Positions 49,350 to 61,200 of a stretch of DNA of 64,000 bases are shown one piece after another. A program made the position numbers and the translations under genes. Below the pieces are notes generated by a model, which was not told the DNA's origin, ran no database searches, and worked only from the letters and a program-made list of their open reading frames with translations. Positions within the stretch are counted from its first letter, which is position 1. Each line of letters begins with the position of its first letter. Source of the DNA: Haemonchus contortus (Eukaryota > Nematoda > Chromadorea > Rhabditida > Trichostrongylidae); contig LS997563.1 in NCBI GenBank assembly GCA_000469685.2, forward strand, positions 20,639,757 through 20,703,756. The letters are read 5' to 3'.

Positions 49350-51655
49350 CGACCCACACCATCCATGGTAACTCGCAGTTCCAGAAGCCCTCTCATTTAA
49401 GATGGGCATGGGAGTCACCTGGTGGACAGTTCCATAATGAAATAGTCCACATCATCTTCAATCGGAGTTTTTGCCTGACCGACGTCGCTGTTGTTCCGAA
49501 GTTCTACATGGGATCGGACCATCGTCTCCTCCGCGCTAGATTCTGCTTCTCAGTGCGTGGGGAGAGAGCTATGAAGTTTCGGAAACGAAGCCCCAAGACC
49601 TCCATCAACTGGGACCACTTCGCTTCCCTTGCGAGTAAATGGGAGAATTCCGTTATCGACAACATCGACGAAGAATACAACCGGCTCGTCGAGCATCTTC
49701 ACGATAATGCTACGGAAGCAGAGAGTCTACAACTAGCCAAGAGACGACTCTCTTCGAAGACTCTCGAGCTGATACGCCAGCGTGGAATCGCGCGAGCTAC
49801 AGGCAATTATCAACAAACGTCCGAACTTGCGAAGCTATGCAGAGAAGCGATAAAGGAAGATCTGAAAGAGAGAAGAGCAGCAGTCATGGACGAAGCCGCC
49901 GAGGCCGGAAAGAGCATTCGCAAAGCCCGACGGAGCTTCGCCAATTACAAGACTAAGATGACCTCCCTTCGTCGACCGGACGGAACCGTTACTGCATCCC
50001 GGAGGGCAATGGAGAAGATCATCTACGACTTCTACTCGGATCTCTTCGACAGCCACGTCTACCTGCCTACTCACCATCTTAGGCAAGACGAATATATCGC
50101 TCCTTCGGTTCTCCCTTCCGAAATACGACATGCCATCACGTCGATGAAGAACTGTACAGCGCCCGTTCCCGATAGGATCAAACCAGACCATCTGAAGAGT
50201 ATACCACCAGTCATCATCAAAACTCTGGCTAGGCTCTTCACACGGTACCTGTCGGAATGCAAAGTGCCCACGTCGTGGAAAACTAGCAAGATTGTGTTGC
50301 TGTACAAAAAGGGAGATCCAGACGATATTGGAAATTATCGCCCAATCTGCCTGCTGTCCGTAATCTACAAGCTTTTCACTCGTGTCATCCTAAACAGGAT
50401 TGGCAGAATATTAGATGAAGGACAGCCATGCGAGCAAGCAGGGTTTCGCAGAGGGTTCAGTACAATCGATCATATCCACACCCTAACAAGGCTCATTGAA
50501 GTATCGCGAGAGTACAAAATGCCGCTATGTCTCACGTTTATCGACTTGAAGAAAGCCTTTGACACCGTTGAGACAGAAGCGGTAATTGAAGCCCTGGGCA
50601 ACCAAGGTGCTCCTACGCAATATATAAGGATGCTTCGTGAGCTCTACGACAGCTTCACGACCAGGACTTCACCATTCTATAAGGAAGTCATTATCAACGT
50701 GAAGAGAGGTGTCCGGCAAGGCGATACTATTTCGCCCAAACTTTACAGTGCTGCCCCCGAGAATATCATGCGTCACTTGGAATGGGAAGACTTGGGAGTG
50801 AAGGTCGACTGCCGCTTCCTACATCACCTCCGCTTTGCAGACGACATCGTGCTTATAACACCGAACATCGAGCAGGCGGAACGAATGCTGGCCGAGTTTG
50901 ATAGTGCTTGTGGAAAGATCGGCTTGAGGCTGAACCTAACGAAGACGATGTTCATGAAAAACGGACTGGTACCTGATGCTCCTTTCACGTTAAACGGGAC
51001 GAATATCTCTGAATGCTCTAGCTATGTGTATCTAGGTCGGGAAGTCAACATGATAAACGACCTAGCTCCAGAGCTGTGCAGAAGGAAACGCGCCGCGTGG
51101 GGAGTATTTAAGAATATCGAGGGAGTAGTGAAGAAGACAAAGAACATCCGGCTCCGCGCTCGCCTTTTCGACACTGCTTTCCTTCCTGCTTTGACGTACG
51201 ACTCGGAGACCTGGACTCTACGAAAGCAGGATGAGCATGCTGTCAGCGTTATTCAACGCGCTTTGGAAAGGACGATGCTCGGAATTTCCCTATACACGCA
51301 AGTGCAGAAGGGAATCCGGAGTTCCGAGCTCCGTCACCGAACGAAGATCAGGGATGCCGTTGATTACGCCAAGAAATCGAAGATCAGGTGGGCCGGACAC
51401 GTTATGCGATATAGTGACGACCGTTGGACCAGGGCGGTTACTGACTGGATCCCTCGGGACATCAAACGAACTCCAGGAAAGCCGCCAACGAGATGGTCAG
51501 ACTTCTTCACGAAAGCTCTGAACGAAAGGAATGTTGAACCTCGTGTCCCTGAAGCGAGAACGGTTCACTCGACCACTCTGGCTCGTGACAGGGACAAATG
51601 GAGACGTTACCGGCGCCCGCTCGAGGAAGTCGATGATCAACGGGACGACAGGTGA
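49259..51655 (+). pseudogene. RTE copy B: endonuclease end plus complete reverse transcriptase
   Basis: An open frame of 798 aa. It begins with the end of the endonuclease ([29 protein letters not shown] with the catalytic His) and continues with a full reverse transcriptase: [66 protein letters not shown] (catalytic box) and [11 protein letters not shown]. The C-terminal part has [10 protein letters not shown] and [19 protein letters not shown]. The reverse transcriptase looks intact, but translation from the element's own start would stop at the frameshift. Confidence 0.85.
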
Positions 51656-53781
51656 TACGGGTGATAACATATTATAGGAAAAGCTTTATTCAGTGCCCCA
51701 TAAAATTGTTAGCTATGTCAAAGCTATGTCAAGTATAATTTAACACATGAAATAGGCCTTGAAAACGACGAGTCCGTCAATGTTTGTTTCAACCCGGCAA
51801 AAACCGGGTTGGAACATATTTTTCAAATCTACATGAACGTGAACATGAACATGAATCCGGTTTCTACAAAAGCGGTTGGAGGAACTTGTCAACTTCCCAC
51901 GTTCGCTTTGCCACACTCGTCCTGTGTCTCGCGGCTTTGAACCGCAATAACTGTATACGGCCCCGCCTCTCCGCTAACTGATGGGCATCGTTTCTTCTGC
52001 TGCCTGCTGTCCTTTATGGTCTACTTTTATTAATTAAGACTAACCAACAGAAGTTTAATGAGGAAATCAAGGTTCAATAAAGGTGAAAAAACCTATAGCC
52101 AACAATCCATAGCAAATCTGAATGAAACATTTCGAGCTCCAATCGTCCTGCTAGTTTCTGCGATACGAGGCGTGTGCGGCAAGCGCGATACGCCTTTCAT
52201 TGAGAAGTACTCATATTCCAAAGGTCATGGAAGTGCGGTGCTTTTTCTTGCCTAAGATTTTGTGATGACCACTTTAGTTTCTAAGTCAGTTTCTAAGGTC
52301 CTGTGGGCGTGGAGGTTGTATTCCATGAAACATCTCCTTCCTTTCAAACTTTGGAGCAGTTAGGTTTGCAGAAAAACCAGCCTCCACTTTTATCAACAAT
52401 ATACTCGTTCACCGAATAGCTAGTCTTCTCCCGGGAAGAAAGGATCGTGGTACCTAGGTGATTAGCCAGCGGGCGTGAATGTAATAGCAAGAGTTGCCTA
52501 TTCTGTTACACGGTGTTCTTCTAGCTTCACTAGTTTCAAAACTTTACAACTCGACATGTGAGAAGAGCAACAACGCTAACCAAGTGAATTATTCTTTTCA
52601 GCTGTTTCCTTTCTATACCCTTGTATCACCGACAATATTATGGCTCATTATCCGATGGTCACGACGACTGAAAGCGAATAAAATCGCTACAATGAAGAAG
52701 AAACAAAGCGAGACTGAAAACGATATTTATTTTCGTACCTACAGTGAAATGTGGGGTCACCGGCGATGAGGCTCGTAACTGCAGAATAACTTTGCCTCTT
52801 CATTGGATTACTTATAATTACAAGATGAATTGACTACCTGAGGCCTTTCCTGTCAAGCAGTAAACCGAGAAATTCGTCTTTATACACAACAGATTCGACC
52901 TATTATCATCTGAATTGTTCTTCTGACCCACGCTCAGCTCAGACTCCCTTTCAGAGCCAGAGACGAAAAATCAATGATGAAAACGTGAATGCTTAGCGGG
53001 AGCTAATTTCTTTTTACTGCAAGTCAGGCTCTGTGACTATTCCATGGGAATCTTCACAGCATTTCGATTCTCCTAAAGTCACAGAAAATGGGAACAAACA
53101 GTTAACAGTTAGGGGGTCCAATTGGAGAAATCGAAAAAACTGATTTTTGCACTTTGACTAAGGAATAATTAGGAATCAATCATTCAGAGACGATTTAGGA
53201 ACGAGAGTGTGAAGAAATTCTAACGCAAGTTCCTATCCATAACATAAGTGTTCAGCCCATCAATGTCATTTTTACAATAGCTTAGGCTTCATTGAATAAG
53301 TCAATAAAATAATAATAACAGAATGAATAATAATAACTGTACCTGTATGGAATAAATATCTCATTCATATTGCATCAGCGATTTTGTTTGTATATCAAAG
53401 CGGCAGCAGAAAAAGCATGGCAAGCAGTACAGAAAAACATAACCGAGGAAATTAATTTATAATAAAGAGTGAGGTCCACTGGATGAACCTTTGAAAACAC
53501 TGATAAGATTTTCAAGAGTACTTACTACTTAAAAGAATACACAACAGTACTACACAAATACATTCGAGAATTTTCAAAAATGACAAGACTTCCAAGAATC
53601 GATGTAGTCCTATGCAAGTCCGCGCACATTTACTCATTTACTCACAAAGAAATGTTTAATAATAGAGCGACCCAAGGTGGGAATTGTTTTCTCCAAAAAT
53701 GAATAGCATCGTTTGGGACAATTATTATAACGAAACTTCACGTGGTCGCTGAGTATTTTCCTTACCATTATAACATCTTTC

Positions 53782-54236
53782 GGTGCTAAGTGGGTTGGGG
53801 GGGACCACGCGGCGCGGCTGCGGCGCGGCACCCTGCGCTCTCCAGCAAGATAATAGTGGGCCTGAGTCTGGGAAGGAATGGTAAGGTTGTACTGATGGGT
53901 TTCGTGATCCAGAACAAACAATATGCTAGCATATTATGGATACGCTTCTTCTGAGCCGATAAAACCTATTTTTAAATTAGGGGAGTGGGTCCGGGGGTGG
54001 GTGAGGTGGTTGTCTCGTGCAAAAAGCTGAGATGAGATAAAAGTTGAACGTCCAATTGGCTCACCCACCCCGAGCCCCCCTCCTATAATTAGGTGAAAAA
54101 TACGCAGTTACAACATAAAAAACTATGAAACGTCTCTAAACACCGTTTCGGGCTTCCTTCTATACTATGTCGCTGGAGAACGCAGGGTGCCGCGCCGCCT
54201 GGCGCGTCGCATGGTCCCCCCACCCCACTTAGCACC
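53782..54236. mobile_element. hAT-type MITE with perfect 8-bp target duplication
   Basis: The ends GGTGCTAAGTGGG and CCCACTTAGCACC begin arms of about 62 bp (53782-53846 and 54174-54236) that share GGGGGGACCA, GGCGCGGC and CGCAGGGTG-type blocks in inverted order. CATCTTTC stands directly outside both ends (53774-53781 and 54237-54244). An 8-bp duplication is the mark of hAT transposases. 455 bp, non-coding, GC-rich arms. Confidence 0.85.
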
Positions 54237-55239
54237 CATCTTTCAATCACTTTTCAGATGAGAGCGAAGCCAAACCTCATTACATTGACATTACGCGAAG
54301 CAGAATCAACTGCTTACGGAGTCAGACACTGGGGTGACACAACTCTCCCGATTTCCCACGTTCGCTTTCCGGCATGCGGCAAATCCTTTTGCGTTTTCTT
54401 GCGGCTTAAAACAGCAATAGCCGTAATAATCGGACAATATATTTTTCGTTGACTGCCTTTCTTTTTTGTTTGGTTTCTATTGTACTTCCTGCTTCTTTCT
54501 TGTTTTCATGGTTGTCAGACTCGCTTGTTCGAAATGACTCCTTCCCATTTTTCATTCATTGGAATTGAAGGGATTGGCCAGCAATTTCAAATAAGTTAAG
54601 CACCCGTAATCCATAGATTGTGCGCTCCAATCTTCCATCTTCCAAAGCATTTTTGCGATACTCGGCGGACACGATGTTCAGGGAGAAGAAACCAGCGCAC
54701 CGAAGACCCTGTGATACTCTGCTCCGAAATTACCACGACATGAGTTGAATGACATAATCTAGATCTATTATAATAGATAGAAGCCCCTCGAATGCGTTAA
54801 AAATTCATCTTTGGATGCAATAAAGATTTGGTCACAAAGTTGAAAGTCTGGTTCTTCGTTGACTTGAAACTCTTCATCTGTGGTTGACAATGCAAGCATC
54901 AGTTGGCATCCGTCTCAATTGTATGGAAAATGATGGTTATTAAAAGCAAAATGGACACCTTCTTATCGAAATTTTAGAATGATCCACGGATTCGTTTCGG
55001 TTTAAGGAGCATGCACAACTCTAGCCTGTTCATGAAAGGGACGCAGCACACTTTTGAGCAGCAATTTACGTCGCTTATGCCTCAAATTGGTCACCTACAA
55101 CTTTCACTCTTGTGACTTTAGGAACTTGTTCCTCAGACCAATTAGTCATCACCTTGACAAATAAAAACGTGAAGCGGCTTCACCTGAAACATGGACAAGG
55201 AAGTCGCGAGCAGATTCTGCGCTCTCGTCTGGACGGAAG

Positions 55240-55380
55240 AAACTGCCAGTAAACTCCATTCTTCCCTGTCACGTGTCAGAGTGGTCCAATGGATCGTACT
55301 TGCTCGAGAAACATCGGCGAGTAATGTACAGAGCCACTGCAGGACTCCGAGTCATACGTCAAAGCAGGAAGATTCGCATT
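55240..55380 (-). mobile_element. Short degenerate RTE remnant
   Basis: TCTTCCCTGTCACG, GTCAGAGTGGTCCA and CATACGTCAAAGCAGGAAG match the 3' part of RTE copy A in the same orientation, with a large gap between blocks. An old fragment without coding value. Confidence 0.65.
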
Positions 55381-56939
55381 GAAAAGCAGCGTGCAGAATA
55401 GTTGCGAAGAGGCCAATTGGATGAGAGGAATAATAAATCTGTGATTTGGGCGTGAAGGAGATTTTGGATTCATACCTAGGGAATAGCTTTGATCTATAAT
55501 GATTTGTGTTGAGTGCGTTAGTAATGCAGCCTCCACATGGAAAATGATCGGTGAGGAAAACTCAAACTCAAGAATGAGTTTTACATTGCTCTGAATGAAG
55601 TCTGGAGACCCCATTTCTACAGACCAATCAGCTCCTACAAGCAGTAAAGCGTGCATCTCATGTGATACATGCAAAAAATACTTTTCGAATAAACTTAAGT
55701 GCGTGGCACAACCCCAAACAAAGCATTCTCGATGCTCTAGGGTATTAGCTCATGGAGTTGGACAAGCTGAGTTTACCGGTATCCCCATCTCCTGAAATAT
55801 TCCGCTGTGAGCCAACTTATGGAGAATTGACGAAAAAGACGAGAGCTAGAGGTATTCGCGTCAATTCGTTAGTTCTTACGTAGAGTAAAGTACAGATCCA
55901 CTGCACATGTAGGCAGAAACTTTGGAGGAAACTCCATACTACACTTTCTGCTTCTACACGGAGAGTGAGTAGCACATGTTCTAACTCAATCCATGAAATC
56001 AAAACTGATTAGGGGTTGTGAACCTTAATTAGCAGCATTCATTATTCTATTTTTTAAACTCTTCAATAGATAATCTCATAATCTTACTATCAGGAACAAA
56101 GGAACGAAAATTCAAACGTTTTCACACTGAAACTTAAATTTAGTTGCACAAGGTTGGCGATTCATATACAAAACTTCAGACTCCGACGGGGCTTTAACCC
56201 CTACTTGTGCTTTCTGGGCGCCGTGCTCTGTCCCTTATCTACCGAGACACCATTTGCCCTCACCTTCTTAATGGCTTATATGCCATAGCTTATCAGCACT
56301 CACACGTACAAGCCAGCCGGCCAGTATCAGCAGACAACCGTTAAGCTGTAAGCTTTACATGATATAAATTGTTCAAAAAAATTTAAAATTAAAATTTGAT
56401 TACTTTTTAGAATTTAGTCATAAGTGGGAAAGGATTTCCCTCTGAAAACGATGGTGTCATGTAAGCCATACAAGCACAACAGTCATTGAACAGAAACAGG
56501 CGAGAATTAGAAATCCTTTTTCCGATGGTATATTATGTATTGTGTTGCTTCTATTAGTGAAGCATCAAAGTGGTAAGCATTTTCAGGCGATTTCAGCAAA
56601 CTCCAGATTCACCCAGTTCAATGCTTGTTAGCATGGATGCTTATTTCCAATTTTCTGTATCGTATCAAAACAGGTTGAAAAACAAGTTGTTTTCAATGTT
56701 CCGGTAATTACCGAAGTCTGACGTTTGGTCTGACGTTTTTTAAGATGAATGACTGTTAATGATGCTTTTGCGTTTTCTTTTACAGTCTAGCCAGTCCCAA
56801 TCTTGCTAAACGTTTTTACTTATCCCTGTTTTTCCCGCTACGTGTCATAAGATACTCAGTCTTAGTGATTGGTTAACTCTACATGTCGAAAAAAATCAAT
56901 CCAAAAACATTTCCTGAACCTACTGCAACGTGTGTTGAC

Positions 56940-57310
56940 CCTTTTTGTTTTTTTTTTTCGATGCCCTAGCAAATCCTTGCTCTTTCGACATTGCTGCGTA
57001 ACACTCTACACTCCTCATCCTGTTGATTCCTTTCGGACCTCCAGGTAGCTCCTCCAACACATGTCGCATGGATTGACAAGGATAGCTCGAAGTGTAGCCA
57101 TAATCAACACTTAGCAAAGTTTGGACCACTTCTAGTTTGAAGTCATTAAGCCTGGTATTCTTTGCCACATCTTTGTACAGCTTCCAAGCGTTTACAACTC
57201 TAGCCATTCTATAAGAGTTGCTTTCAAGATGTTCCTTGTCGTTGATGTTATAAAAATTTGCAATTGGCCAGGCGACTATGTGGCGCACGACTTGTCTGCA
57301 CTTGTCTTAG
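56940..57310 (-). pseudogene. Possible piggyBac-like transposase remnant
   Basis: The minus-strand frame from 57288 contains RMARVVNAWKLYKDVAKNTR and LNDFKLEVVQTLL, which resembles the NAWLLYKR...EFK..VA..L region near the end of piggyBac-type transposases. It finishes in a basic KKKNKKGQ tail. The upstream catalytic part is not recognisable. I recognise this from pattern only; a search with the frame would settle it. Confidence 0.4.
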
Positions 57311-57715
57311 CGAGGCAATGGAAATTCACATATTCCAGGTTTCACTAGTAGCAAGCAAAATTTCTTGCTACCCCCAGTCCTCCCTTTCCTACAGCCTTTT
57401 AGACCTCTAGGTGGCAAATTCCTGTCTTTGCTTTACAAGTGCATCAAAGTTGTTTCTATATCGCTAAGAGGGAGCAGACTAGCAGAGCACCACCCTGTCG
57501 ACTACTCTTTTCATTCACCAACATAATACACTTTTGATGTTGCCTCTCAGCTTTGGCTTCCAAAAAGTGCACCTCGTGGGACATCTTGACGCGCATGCGC
57601 ATCATGCTGGCTGCGCCCGCCAAAACGCTCAGTCCCACGCGGCCGAAAAATCCAAAACGCGCGCTGTCGTCAATGGGTTAATGTACATGTCCTATGGGAT
57701 ATCAATTTTGGATTA

Positions 57716-58198
57716 AAGTTCACGATAATCCTGAGGTACCTAATTCAAGTCGAAAAGCGGAAGTTTCGGTTGGAAGTAGTGCATCGGTGGTGAAGGAAGC
57801 GAAAAAACCGGTGAATTCGCAGAACATAAGGCTCAGTAGTAGCGAGAGCAGAGGTTGTACGAGATAACCATGACGGGATGACATAGAATGGGTATTCGGA
57901 TGAGCTTTCAGGAGAGGCCATCGCGCAAAGAGCTGACTACACCGAGCCACATTTGACCGGAATTGCCTTCCACTGTCGCAGTAGGTCGTGACAAGTCGTT
58001 AGAACTTCCTACATGGATTCCCTTATGGATGGTGCAGTCTGTGCTATGCCAAGTCGTCACAGGGACAATCCTTTAGCCTTTACAGCGCCTAATGGCCGTC
58101 TCCGGACCTGACAGCACCACATCCGGTATACGGGGGTGCCACAAATTTATCCTAGCGGGAATATCTCATAACCATTTTTATCATGAACTGTGCCTTTG
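57716..58198 (+). mobile_element. MITE (GGCACAG family), copy before gene III
   Basis: The left end AAAGTTCACGATAATCCTGA lacks the first bases. The body AGTCGAAAAGCGGAAG, TAGTGCATCGGTGGTGA, ACCATGACGGGATG and the right end ATGAACTGTGCCTTTGAA are well preserved. It stops about 80 bp upstream of receptor gene III. Confidence 0.7.
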
Positions 58199-58262
58199 AA
58201 TGATGGTGGTGATTATTGTATGATAATCTTCAGATGCTGAGGTTCCAGTAACGTTATAGAAT

Positions 58263-58276
58263 ATTTTCAGAGCTCA
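58263..58276 (+). promoter_or_regulatory. Putative trans-splice acceptor, receptor gene III
   Basis: ATTTTCAG at 58263-58270 followed by six bases and the ATG. The best match to the nematode TTTCAG acceptor among the three receptor genes. Confidence 0.55.
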
Positions 58277-61200
58277 ATGAACTGTTCGGAGACAGCAGAT
58301 CTCACTAAGGACGGACGCTTTCGAGCAATGCTTGGAACACAAGCTTCAGCAGGAATTGTTTCGCTAGTCATATCCTCGATAGTGCTGAAGCGATGCAGTA
58401 GGTTGTACTTTCATGTCAACTGCAAGGTGGGTCGTGCATACGGATTTCTGAGGACACTCTCCAATACTGACTTAAGAATATAACCCATTAGTCTAGAGCT
58501 GATACTATGTGAAAACGATGCCTGTTCATATTCATGGTGGTATTCGTAGCCTCACGTAAATGAATTCAGAAGGAGAAGTTGTAAGGATTGACGAGAAAGG
58601 TTTTATAGGTTGTTCGCATAGTCTTGAAAGGCTTTTATGGAAGTCTGAGAGTCACGATTTTCCATTGATACTATGATGTATCATGCGATATTTAGTCTTA
58701 AGTCGTCAGCAATTCTATGACTGTGCGCAGAGGAGCACCCTAGTCATTGCTGACAAGTTTTTAACTGCGGAGACAACCTTTTAACTAGCAAAATGCTTGT
58801 ATCTATGTTAGAAGAATGCTTGACGCAGCAGCATATCTTAAAGGTAATCCTGAATCCCGTTGTTGATTTTCAGCGCTAAACTGCTACAACGTTATATTGC
58901 CGCTTGTACTCTCCTCAGGGCATAAAATTCGGAACAATTCGCTGTGCGGACACTCCAAAGGGAATTTACATATCCTAGAATCAGACTTAGTTGCGCATCA
59001 CAATGTGCTGATACCACCAAGACGGGGCCTTTTTTCATAACTCCAAGATTGTTCAGGTGTCTTGCAACCAGAATGCGCAAAACCTCGTCGCGACCTCGCA
59101 TCCTTGAACATGAACGCAGCCCTACACAAAGCTCCTGGAATGAGGTGGGCGATATTAACCACCACACCACAGTCGACAAGGTTCTCGAGCCTATGTCCAA
59201 GTAAATAGAGAAGCACAGTAGTTCCCGTTGTGCAGTTTTCTTGAAGAGATTGGTAATACTACCTAATCTCTGTCTTGTTCTCGAACCTTTTCCCCACTCC
59301 GCTTCCGTGATTTTGCATCACCCTGTGAATGTGTTGCGATCTCTTCGCATCGAGAACACGCCATCGAAAACAATGTTCCGATTGCATTCGTCTTCATAGC
59401 GTTGCGTGGAGCATCGGCATTATCGACATGAGTTCTCTGAGGGGAAATCCTTTGAAGTATCACATAGTGACTGCATCAAAAGAAATTGGAGTCGATTTCG
59501 CCAAATGCATTGTGTGAGTAATGCGACCGTATTCATTGAATGGTTCGCATACATCGTCACTCTTACCGGTATAGTCGAAGAAAAAAGGTCAAAAAGTCGT
59601 TAGGATCTCGGAATATCGAAAACTACAAGTACCAAAGGGCAATATAGTTGTTAGATTTGAGAGCATCATTGGGATCTAAGGAGGCACACCACAATGAATT
59701 GAAGTTTCGTATAATTTTTCTATAGGCGTTCCCAATTGTTATGAAGATTAGAATCAGCTCAAAAGCCCATCTTAGTTTATAGTTCATAGTCCTTCATTGA
59801 TAAAAAATGTCACTTTAACTGGTGTGGCCAAAGAACTGAATTATCCTAGAGGAGGTTCTTTGCAACAGTTTTAACAACTATTCGTAGAAAAAACTACGGT
59901 ATTTCGCGTTTTTCAGATAATGATTGCGGCTATGTTGGTTTTGTTCATTATGCATTCAATTTTGATTACTACACTGCAAGTACGTCACTGGAACTTCCCT
60001 CAACTTTCATGTTTTGCAATACCATGTTTTTGAACCAGAGTCTCTCATTTTGTATTGAGTCGAAAACCGAGTAACCCGAAATTATCGTGAACAAGGCCTT
60101 CAAAAAAAGCGCTGCCGAACTGAGGAAGATAGATCGAAACGAGGAGCAATTGAAAATGATAAACCATGTTCGATTACTCTTGGACATATCCTTTTTCAAA
60201 GCTTCAGTACTCTTTTGAAGTCACACAAGCATGTCGGGGCATATCATAGCTTTCACAAGACATGGCCATGACTTGTATCAGACCGTTCAGGATCTTTCCG
60301 CAGAAACGACTGTGCGTAATCACCACGGGAGATCTGAGCTGTGAGTTAAGAGAGACGCTGGTTTAAAAACTCATTTTGCTTGTTTATACTCTACCACAAA
60401 AAATTACGAAATTTCCAAGGGAATGCATCTGTTCCGATATCTTACAATCAGTGATACCTGTGAGATTCCTCTTCAATCGTCTATATGTTTTTCACTAAGA
60501 TATCCAGCAACTATATGCACATTTTGTATGGTTCTCCTAGAGGTGAGTTCATACCACACCATAGTTTTTCTTACATTGTTACCAGGCCACTATTGTTTCC
60601 TCTTAACACCAAGAACATAGATTTGCAGTTATCCACGATCATCGAACGTGCTATTGCACTTTGGAAACGCTCTAAATATGATTCATTTGGGCCCAAGATT
60701 GGTCTCACACTAACCACTGCCTCAGTAAGCTCGACATTTCTATATATATGATACTAGTGCTAGTGCTCGAATTAGATAGCATACTGTTGGTTTGTGTTGT
60801 ATAAAATTTGCTGGTTTTTTCGGAAAAGGAACGAAAAGGTGGATTCCGACAGAGTCGAAAATCCAGAATATCTTTGGGAAAGAATTTCATTGAAAACTCG
60901 AGTATGCTCCTTCGTTTCGACAGACGGATGCCAGAAGGAGTTCATATTTACTATGTTTAGACGAAGTAGTCATCATTGATGACATAACATGTGCTAAGAG
61001 GCTGGATTAATTCCAAAAACAACTATGATTAATTGTATTTTTCTATGTGTTGTTTTTTCGTTGAAAGTAACATGGGTCGAATGGGGTTATTCGATGCAGC
61101 GTAAAGACAATGAGGTCTTCCCACGCGAAGGGCGGGGCTTGTGGAGGCACAATGCTTTGGACGAGATGCGCTATAATATCGTACATACCATACGTTGGGA

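Larger units (their letters stand above)
48230..51661 (+). mobile_element. RTE-clade LINE, copy B, full length
   Basis: It runs from CTACGGATCTCC to the terminal GGTGATACGGGTGAT. Possible 6-bp duplicates (ATAACA) flank it. The first 500 bp (5' UTR) align with copy A. The coding part is split by a single-base deletion near 49261. It lies sense in intron 6 of receptor gene II, which expands that intron to 4.6 kb (105 bp in gene I). Confidence 0.88.
39262..52769 (+). pseudogene. Srab-type chemoreceptor gene II, frameshifted in exon 4
   Basis: Exons 39262-39411, 41807-41869, 45949-46071, 46125-46225, 46556-46752, 47788-47974 and 52602-52769 match gene I exon by exon with identical lengths (150/63/123/-/197/187/168), except exon 4, which is 101 nt instead of 96. 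The extra 5 nt lie between the codons for VVERAIAL and the conserved YDSFGPK block, so the frame is lost and a stop follows about 27 codons into the exon (product about 139 aa). All other exons remain open, including the C-terminal YFRTYSEMWGHRR, so the loss looks recent, or the base call could be wrong. The exon 3 donor (GAG|GTTGGT) is also weaker than in its sisters. A full-length RTE element fills intron 6. Confidence 0.8.
52770..58276. other. Spacer between receptor genes II and III, repeat-filled
   Basis: No cellular gene is supported. It contains an hAT-type MITE, RTE and piggyBac-like remnants and a GGCACAG-family MITE. The block near 51900 and that near 54350 share TCCCACGTTCGCTTT and similar flanks, so a further dispersed repeat is present. 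The rest (53.0-53.6 and 55.4-56.9 kb) shows nothing I can name. Confidence 0.55.
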
